Assembly (NCBI GenBank): GCA_947465645.1
Contig: CANIBQ010000003.1
Coordinates: forward strand, 1 to 64,000
DNA length: 64,000 nucleotides
Source of the DNA: Acidobacteriota bacterium
Lineage (GTDB): Bacteria; Acidobacteriota; Vicinamibacteria; Vicinamibacterales; UBA2999
Direction of reading: 5' to 3'
Shown: in pieces, positions 58,169-64,000 of the stretch
Numbering within the stretch: position 1 is the stretch's first letter
How the letters are laid out: each line of letters starts with the position of its first letter
The notes under the pieces: generated by a model
The model's database searches: none
What the model was told of the DNA's origin: nothing
The model's input: the letters and a program-made list of their open reading frames with translations, nothing else
Translations under genes and position numbers: made by a program

Positions 58169-60064
58169 ATGTCCCCGGTGACGACCTCGCTGCTCGACGA
58201 CGCGCTCGCGCGGTACTGGGGATACACGACGTTCCGGCCGCTGCAGCGCGACGCGATGGACGCCGTGCTCCAGGGCCGCGACTCGCTGCTGGTGCTGCCG
58301 ACCGGCGGCGGCAAGTCGCTCTGCTTCCAGGCGCCCGCGATGGTGCCCTTCGACTCCGCTCAGGGCAGGCGCCCCCGCCTGGCGGTCGTGATCTCTCCGC
58401 TCATTTCGCTGATGAAGGATCAGGTGGACACGCTCGTTGGCAACGGCGTGCCCGCCGCGCTTTACAACAGCTCGCTCTCGCCAGCAGAGAAGAGCGGGGT
58501 CATCGCTGGCCTCCGGGCGGGACGCTATCGCCTGCTGTATGTCTCGCCCGAGCGGTTGGTGGGCGAGGGGAGCGACGGCTTCCTGTCGCTGCTCGCGTCG
58601 TGCGGCGTCAGCTTCGTTGCCGTGGACGAGGCGCACTGCATCAGCCAGTGGGGCCATGACTTCAGGCCCGAGTACCGCCAGCTCGCGCGGCTGCGCCAGC
58701 TCCTCCCCGGCATCAGCATCCACGCCTATACCGCCACCGCGACTGCCCGTGTCAGGCGCGATATCGCGACCCAGCTCGGCCTGCAGGACCCGGTCGAGCA
58801 CGTCGGCTCATTCGATCGTCCGAATCTGGTCTACCGCGTCTTGCCACGCGCCGTCCTGAAGCGCCAGCTGCTCGACGTCCTGTCGCGCCACCGCCAGGAG
58901 GCCGGCATCATCTACTGCACCTCGCGCCGCGAGGTGGATGCGCTGTCGGCATGGCTGACGGCCGAGGGCACCCCGGCGCTGCCGTACCACGCCGGTCTTG
59001 GCGAGGCCGAACGCAGTCGCAACCAGGACGCGTTCCTCAGCGAGCGGGTGGACGTGATCGTCGCCACCGTGGCGTTCGGCATGGGGATCGACCGCTCGAA
59101 TGTCCGCTTCGTCATCCACGCCGGCTCGCCCAGATCCATCGAGCACTACCAGCAGGAATCGGGACGCGCCGGGCGCGACGGCCTCGAGGCTGAGTGCCTG
59201 CTGATCTATTCCGCCGCCGACTTCATGAAATGGCGCGTGATGCTCGAAGGCAACGGCGAGCTCACCGACGCCAACGTCACGCTCCTGCGGCAGATGGAGC
59301 GGTACGCCGCCAGCGTCGGATGCCGTCACCAGCATCTCGCGGAGTACTTCGGCGATCGCTACGACAAGGTCGGCTGCGGGGCGTGCGACTACTGTCTCGA
59401 CGAGCTCGAAACCGCCGCTTCGCCCGTCGTCCTTGCCCGGCAGATCCTCTCCTGCGTGGTCCGCGTTGGTCAGCGCTTCGGCGCGATGCACGTCGCCAGC
59501 GTGCTGCGCGGGCATGCCAGCGATCAGGTCGTCGCGAGGGCGCACGACAAGCTGAGCACCTTCGGCCTGCTGCCGAACGCCTCGGTGGCCGAGGTGCGCG
59601 GCTACATCCAGCAGCTCACGGCGCTCGGCCTGTTGCGGCTGACCGACGATGCGTATGCGGTGCTCGCGCTGACCGCCAGGGGACTCGCACTGCTCAAGGA
59701 CGAACACAGCTTTCCGGAATTGAGGTTGGCTCGCCAGCGGCCGCCGCGAAAGGACGAACCGCGCACGCGCTCGCGAGTCGAAACAGAATCGTGGCAGGAC
59801 GTCGATCGCGCGCTGTTCGATCGGCTGCGTGCCGTGCGTCTCGAGACCGCACGGGAGCGCGGTGTGCCTCCCTACGTGATCTTCCACGACGCCACGCTTC
59901 GCGAGATGGCCCGCGTTCGGCCGACCTCGATCGATGCGCTGCTCTCCGTCAAGGGCATCGGCGCGCGCAAGGCCGACGACCTGGGCGAGATCTTCCTCTC
60001 CGCCATCCGCGGGCATGGTTCGCAGCCGGACACGGCCACCGAGCCCTCCAAATCCACGCTGTGA
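58169..60064 (+). CDS. recQ: ATP-dependent DNA helicase RecQ
   Basis: 631 residues. Helicase motifs: FRPLQRDAMDAVLQGRD, Walker A PTGGGKS (Lys49), SPLISLMKDQV, DEAHCISQWGHDFRPEY, TATATARVRRDI, then IIYCTSRREVDALSAWL, VATVAFGMGIDRSNVRFVIHAGSP and the arginine-finger QESGRAGRDG. The RecQ zinc site has a Cys at residue 387 (VGCRH) and GCGACDYC. RQC and HRDC domains follow, with KGIGARKADDLGEIFL at the end. Residues about 59-68 (VPFDSAQGRR) are an insertion made by a 22-bp palindrome in the loop before motif Ia. 3'-5' unwinding helicase for recombination and repair. Confidence 0.96.
   Translation: MSPVTTSLLDDALARYWGYTTFRPLQRDAMDAVLQGRDSLLVLPTGGGKSLCFQAPAMVPFDSAQGRRPRLAVVISPLISLMKDQVDTLVGNGVPAALYNSSLSPAEKSGVIAGLRAGRYRLLYVSPERLVGEGSDGFLSLLASCGVSFVAVDEAHCISQWGHDFRPEYRQLARLRQLLPGISIHAYTATATARVRRDIATQLGLQDPVEHVGSFDRPNLVYRVLPRAVLKRQLLDVLSRHRQEAGIIYCTSRREVDALSAWLTAEGTPALPYHAGLGEAERSRNQDAFLSERVDVIVATVAFGMGIDRSNVRFVIHAGSPRSIEHYQQESGRAGRDGLEAECLLIYSAADFMKWRVMLEGNGELTDANVTLLRQMERYAASVGCRHQHLAEYFGDRYDKVGCGACDYCLDELETAASPVVLARQILSCVVRVGQRFGAMHVASVLRGHASDQVVARAHDKLSTFGLLPNASVAEVRGYIQQLTALGLLRLTDDAYAVLALTARGLALLKDEHSFPELRLARQRPPRKDEPRTRSRVETESWQDVDRALFDRLRAVRLETARERGVPPYVIFHDATLREMARVRPTSIDALLSVKGIGARKADDLGEIFLSAIRGHGSQPDTATEPSKSTL
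58345..58366. repeat. 22-bp palindromic repeat inserted in recQ
   Basis: Arms GCCC/GGGC around TTCGACTCCGCTCA. It encodes PFDSAQG in frame, between the Walker A helix and the SPLISLMKDQ strand. RecQ proteins normally have about 10 fewer residues here. Same family as the elements at 20741, 51361, 51385 and 56552. Confidence 0.75.
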
Positions 60065-60114
60065 CGCATCGAGGATCGGAGCTGGACACGGTGGGCGCCG
60101 ATAACATCAGCACG

Positions 60115-60537
60115 ATGAGAGGCGAGGTCACAGCTCCCGACGTTGCCGCGCGGCCGCTCGTCCCTGGTATCCGCTTGATGCAGGCGGTACTGGGACTGGC
60201 CTGCTTCGGCATTGGCGCGGTCGGTGCAGTCGTTCCCGGTCTCCCGACGACCGTGTTCCTGCTCGGCGGCTCGTACTTTCTGACCCGCAGTTGTCCGGCG
60301 CTCGAGCGACGGCTTCGACGGAGTCCGATGTTCATGCCGTACGCGGTCTTCCTCGACGGGGCGACGCCGCTGCCTCCGCAGGCGCGCCGTGCGGCGATCG
60401 CCGCCATGTGGACGTCGATTGTCGCGAGCGCGGCGCTCCTGGCATGGCGCGGCGCAGCCCCCTTCGCCCTTGGAGCCCTCGTCGCCGCCGGCCTGGCAGG
60501 CACGGGAGTCATTCTGCGCTTCCGTCGGCGTTCCTAG
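60115..60537 (+). CDS. YbaN/DUF454 family inner-membrane protein
   Basis: 140 residues from ATG 60115 (a later ATG at 60178 is possible; the frame is open far upstream, antisense to nothing but overlapping recQ). Hydrophobic segments are AVLGLACFGIGAVGAVVPGLPTTVFLLGGSYFLTRS and two C-terminal helices (AMWTSIVASAALLAW, FALGALVAAGLAGTGVIL). The GAVVPGLPTT and CPALERRLRRSP motifs are those of DUF454/YbaN. The function is unknown. It sits 50 bp after recQ. Confidence 0.83.
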   Translation: MRGEVTAPDVAARPLVPGIRLMQAVLGLACFGIGAVGAVVPGLPTTVFLLGGSYFLTRSCPALERRLRRSPMFMPYAVFLDGATPLPPQARRAAIAAMWTSIVASAALLAWRGAAPFALGALVAAGLAGTGVILRFRRRS

Positions 60538-60691
60538 CGACTCCCTCGACCGGCGCACGTGGCCGGGTTCAATAGCCACCGTCGGCTTCCTGGGTCACTT
60601 CGAAAACAATCTCGTTCACGGTCTTTATTAGGCTATCTGCGCTCGACCGAGCAAGGAAAAGCAGGGCCGGCGGCGTTGATTCGGCGATCGG

Positions 60692-60994
60692 TCAGACCGC
60701 AATCGGCATGACCTCGCGTTCGATCCTGCGGGCGTTGGCAATCTCCGCGAGACGCAAATCGTAGATCGCCTGCAGGTTCAGCCACGAGTGGGCATCGCCA
60801 CCGAAGTAACGCGCCAGGCGCATGGCCGTATCCGCGGAGACTCCGCGCCGTTCGCGCACGATGTCGTGAATCCGCGGCGCCGGCACGTGAAGCACCTTGG
60901 CCAGCGCGTTCGCGGTGAGGCCCGCAGGCCGCAGGAAGTCCTCACGCAACACTTCGCCGGGGTGGACCGGCCGCATACCATTCTTGATCTTCAT
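60692..60994 (-). CDS. higA: HigA-type antitoxin (XRE helix-turn-helix)
   Basis: 100 residues from ATG 60994 (frame open 10 codons further upstream). Starts MKIKNGMRPVHPGEVLREDFLRPAGLTANALAKVLHVPAPRIHDIVRERRGVSADTAMRLARYFG, the VapI/HigA HTH pattern, and continues with a SWLNLQAIYDLRLAEI helix. It neutralises the upstream toxin and represses the operon. The toxin gene ends 13 bp before it, in the toxin-first order characteristic of higBA. Confidence 0.92.
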   Translation of the reverse strand: MKIKNGMRPVHPGEVLREDFLRPAGLTANALAKVLHVPAPRIHDIVRERRGVSADTAMRLARYFGGDAHSWLNLQAIYDLRLAEIANARRIEREVMPIAV

Positions 60995-61007
60995 CGCCCC
61001 GCTCCCG

Positions 61008-61286
61008 TCAGTGATAGTCCGCAATCTCGACGTCCTCCGGCCCGGCGGCGGTCCAACGAAAACAAATACGCCACTGGTCGTTGATCCGGATACTGTGCTG
61101 GCCCTTCCGATCGCCCTTGAGCGCTTCCAGATAATTGCCGGGAGGCGACTTCAGAAACTCCAGCGTCGCGGCCGCATGAAGTTGTGTCAACTTTCGCGTG
61201 GCCACGGCCAGGATGGCTCCGAAACGCTTCGACTTTCCTGTCTCGAACAGCCTCCGCGTGTCCGTAGAGCGAAAGCTCTTGATCAC
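61008..61286 (-). CDS. higB: HigB-type RelE-superfamily toxin
   Basis: 92 residues from GTG 61286. The family pattern is complete: MIKSFRSTDTRRLFETGKSKRFG, RKLTQLHAAATLEFLKSPPGNYLEALKGDRKGQHSIRINDQWRICFRW and a C-terminal VEIADYH. HigB toxins are ribosome-dependent mRNA endonucleases. The conserved Arg/Lys and the RINDQWRI strand suggest an active toxin. It is first in the higBA operon, with a promoter-like TATACT and a palindrome just upstream. Confidence 0.92.
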   Translation of the reverse strand: MIKSFRSTDTRRLFETGKSKRFGAILAVATRKLTQLHAAATLEFLKSPPGNYLEALKGDRKGQHSIRINDQWRICFRWTAAGPEDVEIADYH

Positions 61287-61294
61287 GTACCGAC

Positions 61295-61313
61295 AGTATA
61301 ACGGATAACGTTA
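61295..61313 (-). promoter_or_regulatory. Putative higBA promoter and operator
   Basis: On the minus strand TATACT (61295-61300) is a good -10 hexamer 8 bp before the higB GTG, which would give a very short leader. A perfect palindrome TAACGTTA (61306-61313) lies in the spacer and could be a HigA binding half-site. No convincing -35 was found. Confidence 0.45.
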
Positions 61314-61331
61314 CACGGCAACCCGTCCTGG

Positions 61332-61406
61332 CGTGCGCGCAAGGCCGACGACCTCGGAGACATCTTCCTTGCCGCGATTCGAGATCACCAGCCACGGTCC
61401 GTCTGA
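61332..61406 (+). pseudogene. recQ 3' fragment (HRDC tail)
   Basis: The frame reads RARKADDLGDIFLAAIRDHQPRSV to TGA 61404-61406, matching the intact recQ C-terminus GARKADDLGEIFLSAIRGHGS. The first 20 nucleotides of homology are identical, then about one base in three or four differs. There is no start codon and no upstream recQ sequence. With the 5' fragment at 56531 it shows that parts of a second recQ once flanked this region. It is located just behind the higBA pair. Confidence 0.72.
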
Positions 61407-61566
61407 AGCCGGACACGACGAGCCACGCGTTCTCGGCTGAAGGAGCACCGAACGGTGAGCAACCGGAGTAGACTCCCCCCGTCGGTCACCCTGGCACACA
61501 CGGCGGCACACACAATAGTCGGTGGATACTGACGCCGTGAGGCCGGATCGACCGGAGGTCGCGCAC

Positions 61567-61934
61567 ATGAAAACACGTTCGTCGCCCTGCTGGGCGTCGC
61601 CGTTGCCCTTCTCATGGTTTCAGCATCGGCCTTCGCGCACCACGGAATGACAACCTACGACCTGCAGCGCCGGATCACCATGAAGGGGACGGTCGCAAGG
61701 TTTGATTTCGCGAATCCTCACGTTCTGCTCTACTTCGACGTGAAGGACGTCAACGGCACAGTCGTGCCATGGGTTGGCGAAACCGGCAGTCCGAACATGA
61801 TGCGCAGAGATGGCTGCAAGAACGGGTCCCCGAGCATGCGTTTCCTGAAGGCTTACACCAGACCCTGGAGTGGGCAGAAGATCTTTCGGGCTGACAACTT
61901 CTTGTGGAAGGAACCCGGCTGGTCATATACGTAA
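61567..61934 (+). pseudogene. Decayed DUF6152 gene joined to the 3' end of a W-E-G-D-T-L-V-V gene
   Basis: GGAGGT at 61554-61559 precedes ATG 61567, but the frame then shifts: one extra A in the ATGAAAA run would restore MKNTFVALLGVAVALLMVSASAFAHHGMTTYD, a normal DUF6152 start. The core FANPHVLLYFDVKD and NMMRRDGCKNGS follows. After about residue 75 the sequence changes to FLKAYTRPWSGQKIFRADNFLWKEPGW, which resembles the DPxxYTRPW end region of the partner family. So both genes of a pair appear fused by an internal deletion. It may be non-functional. Confidence 0.7.
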
Positions 61935-62026
61935 CACGTCGGATTTAGGCATGATGATCCTGCAGGCGCGTCGTGCGCCCATCCTGACGTACACGAAACA
62001 CCACGCACACCGGACACCACCTACAC

Positions 62027-63859
62027 ATGCCCCTCGTCACGCTCGATCACGTCTCGCTCGCCTACGGATACCTGCCGCTGCTCGACGACGCGAGCGTGGA
62101 AATCGAGCAGGGTGAACGCATCTGCGTCATCGGCCGCAACGGCACCGGCAAGTCCACGCTGCTTCGGGTGGTCGGAGGCGAGGTGAAGCCCGATGAGGGC
62201 CGCGTCTGGAGGCAGCCGGCGCTGCGCATCGGACGTCTGGCGCAGGACGCGCCGCTCGAGGACACGCGGCCGGTGTTCGAGGTGGTGGCTGAAGGTCTCC
62301 CGGACCTCGGCGATGACGAGTGGCAGCGGGAGTCGCGCGTCGACCGGGTGCTGTCGCGCCTCGACCTGCCGGCCGACGCCAGCGTGGCCACGTTGTCGGG
62401 GGGATGGCGGCGCCGCGTGCTGCTGGCGCGCGCGCTGGTCGGCGAGCCCGACGTCCTCCTGCTCGATGAGCCGACCAACCATCTCGACATCGAGTCGATG
62501 ACGTGGCTCGAGACGTTTCTCATCGACTACCCGGGCGCGATCGTGTTCGTCTCCCACGACCGTGTCTTCCTTCAGCGCGTCGCCACGCGCATCGTCGAGC
62601 TCGATCGAGGCCACCTGACGTCGTGGCCGGGGGATTACGCCGCCTTCGTGCGCAACAAGGAAGCGGCTCTGGCGACCGAGGCGGTGCAGAACGCGAAGTT
62701 CGACAAGAAGCTGGCTGAAGAAGAAGCGTGGCTGCGCCAGGGAATCAAGGCCCGGCGCACGCGCGACGAAGGTCGCGTGCGCGCGCTGCTGTCGATGCGG
62801 AACGAACGGGCGGGCCGCCGCGAGCAGGCGGGCACCGTGCGCCTGCAGGCCGATGCCGGCGAGCGCTCCGGGCAGATGGTGCTCGAAACCAAGGGCGTGT
62901 CCAAGGCGTTCGGACCGAAGCAGGTCGTCGCGAATGCCACGGTGCGCGTGATGCGCGGAGACCGTGTCGGCCTGATCGGACCCAACGGATCGGGGAAGAC
63001 GACGATGCTGCGGCTGCTGCTTGGCGAGCTGGAGCCCGACACGGGAGAGGTGCGGCAGGGAGCGAACGTCCAGATCGCGTACTACGATCAGCAGCGCGAG
63101 CAGCTCGACCCCGAACGCACGGTGTTCGACACGATTGCCGATGGCCACGACATGGTCACGGTCAACGGGCAGGAGCAGCACGTCCACGGTTACCTTGCGA
63201 ACTTCCTCTTTCCACCGCAGCGCGCAGCGTCACCGGTGAAGGCGCTGTCGGGTGGCGAGCGCAACCGCCTGCTGCTCGCGCGCCTGTTCACGCGGCCGGC
63301 GAATCTTCTCGTGCTCGACGAGCCGACCAACGATCTCGACATCGAGACGCTCGAGCTGCTCGAGGCGCTCCTGACTGAATGGCCGGGCACGCTCCTCCTG
63401 GTCAGCCACGACCGCGCGTTCATCGACCACGTCGTCACGAGCACGCTGGTCTTCGAAGGCGAAGGCCAGGTGCACGAGTACGTCGGCGGATATACCGACT
63501 GGATGAGGCAGAAGAGGCACCCGAAGCCGAAGAAGTCAGAACCGAGAACCGGAAAAGTCGAACCCGGAACCCGGAGCCCCGAACGCACGACCGCGAGTTC
63601 CGCGGGTTCAGCCAGCGTAGCGGGCAGCAAGAGCAAGCTCTCGTTTAAAGAACAGAAAGAGCTAGAGAAGTTGCCTGTGAGGATCGAAGGTCTCGAGACC
63701 GAGCAGCAGCAACTGAACGAGGTGGTCGCGGCACCGGGGTTCTACAAGGAAGGCGCGGAAAAGATCCACCAGACACTGTCACGTTTGGAGCAACTCCAGG
63801 AGGCGCTGCTCGACGCCTACGCCCGGTGGGACGAGCTCGATTCCCGCTTCAAGGGCTAG
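62027..63859 (+). CDS. uup: ABC-F ATPase, Uup family
   Basis: 610 residues with two ATPase domains: Walker A GRNGTGKST and GPNGSGKTT, signatures LSGGWRRRVLLARAL and LSGGERNRLLLARLF, Walker B LLLDEPTNHLDIES and LVLDEPTNDLDIET. The linker EEEAWLRQGIKARRTRDEGRV is the Uup subfamily hallmark. The C-terminus has a Pro/Lys/Ser-rich linker and a coiled coil (KEQKELEKLPVRIEGLETEQQQLNEVV...). It has no membrane domain; Uup acts on ribosomes or on DNA structures and affects transposon excision in E. coli. The linker is longer than usual and low in complexity. Confidence 0.94.
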   Translation: MPLVTLDHVSLAYGYLPLLDDASVEIEQGERICVIGRNGTGKSTLLRVVGGEVKPDEGRVWRQPALRIGRLAQDAPLEDTRPVFEVVAEGLPDLGDDEWQRESRVDRVLSRLDLPADASVATLSGGWRRRVLLARALVGEPDVLLLDEPTNHLDIESMTWLETFLIDYPGAIVFVSHDRVFLQRVATRIVELDRGHLTSWPGDYAAFVRNKEAALATEAVQNAKFDKKLAEEEAWLRQGIKARRTRDEGRVRALLSMRNERAGRREQAGTVRLQADAGERSGQMVLETKGVSKAFGPKQVVANATVRVMRGDRVGLIGPNGSGKTTMLRLLLGELEPDTGEVRQGANVQIAYYDQQREQLDPERTVFDTIADGHDMVTVNGQEQHVHGYLANFLFPPQRAASPVKALSGGERNRLLLARLFTRPANLLVLDEPTNDLDIETLELLEALLTEWPGTLLLVSHDRAFIDHVVTSTLVFEGEGQVHEYVGGYTDWMRQKRHPKPKKSEPRTGKVEPGTRSPERTTASSAGSASVAGSKSKLSFKEQKELEKLPVRIEGLETEQQQLNEVVAAPGFYKEGAEKIHQTLSRLEQLQEALLDAYARWDELDSRFKG

Positions 63860-64000
63860 CTCCGGAGGCCTGTGTTGAACACCTTCCCACGGCAGCGCGA
63901 CCCGCATGCAGGGCGACCGGTTTCGCCACGCGGCCGTCTTTCTGCGGTGGCGGCCCGATAAGCCCCCCTCCGAGTGCGGATACGACCAGCTCGAGGTCAC
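63860..64000. other. Window end, no gene assigned
   Basis: 141 bp after the uup stop. Frames are open on the minus strand but are too short to judge at the window edge and lack recognisable motifs. Confidence 0.3.

Noticed and set aside
63779..64000. Minus-strand gene at the right edge
   Set aside because: It overlaps the end of uup, has no motifs and too little sequence to judge.

Overview
The window is GC-rich and gene-dense. It carries a gene set I associate with soil Acidobacteriota, most likely the Vicinamibacteria (subdivision 6) side. The clues are four TonB-dependent receptor-type outer-membrane proteins (three with an N-terminal carboxypeptidase-regulatory-like domain), a DUF5916 outer-membrane protein, xanthine-dehydrogenase-family oxidoreductases, secreted beta-propellers, and an unusual density of small secreted DUF6152 proteins that begin with His-His after the signal peptide. 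The lineage is inferred from gene content only; there is no rRNA gene in the window.

Layout. 1-3209: a truncated secreted propeller protein and a second propeller gene split by an in-frame TGA. 3258-8691: two divergent groups of DUF6152 genes and their larger partner genes. 8817-11324: a receptor-like barrel with a helical N-terminus. 11418-16308: an NHL propeller followed by pcaH, pcaG, pcaB and a pcaD-pcaC fusion (protocatechuate to beta-ketoadipate). 16459-18774: an amidase-family lipoprotein. 18845-20586: a lytic transglycosylase gene whose 3' end is repeated about 1 kb downstream, with a HepT/MntA toxin-antitoxin pair and a tRNA 3'-end fragment in between. 20651-25290: a cytochrome c protein, an unknown secreted protein and a DUF5916 protein in one operon. 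25402-31287: a DUF6152/partner pair, a Tat-exported molybdenum hydroxylase, a metallo-beta-lactamase-fold protein and a further partner protein. 31280-34153: a membrane CxxC protein and a CpxAR/OmpR-type two-component system. 34194-44123: a receptor preceded by three 10-bp-spaced TTACAAA repeats, two PEBP proteins (one fused to DUF6152), more DUF6152/partner genes, a DASS-type transporter and a P-loop kinase. 44462-52160: two large receptors separated by a heptamer-repeat hairpin, then another DUF6152/partner pair. 52167-56472: a coxSLM-like operon with a CoxG-like protein. 56531-61406: recQ, flanked by two recQ-like fragments, with a YbaN-type protein and a HigBA pair. 61567-63859: a collapsed DUF6152/partner locus and uup.

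The most interesting system is the repeated pairing of a DUF6152 protein with a roughly 250-350-residue secreted protein carrying a W-E-G-D-T-L-V-V-D-T motif. I see eight DUF6152 genes (one fused, one decayed) and ten full partner genes plus one relic. Every DUF6152 gene is immediately upstream of, and on the same strand as, a partner gene, several with ATGA or GTGA stop/start overlaps. All DUF6152 copies have His-His directly after the predicted signal-peptidase site and an invariant Asn-Pro-His motif, which suggests a metal (possibly copper histidine-brace) site. The function of neither family is known to me. The window also has 22-base palindromic repeats, several of them inside reading frames, and two toxin-antitoxin modules each followed by a second copy of the 3' end of an upstream gene.
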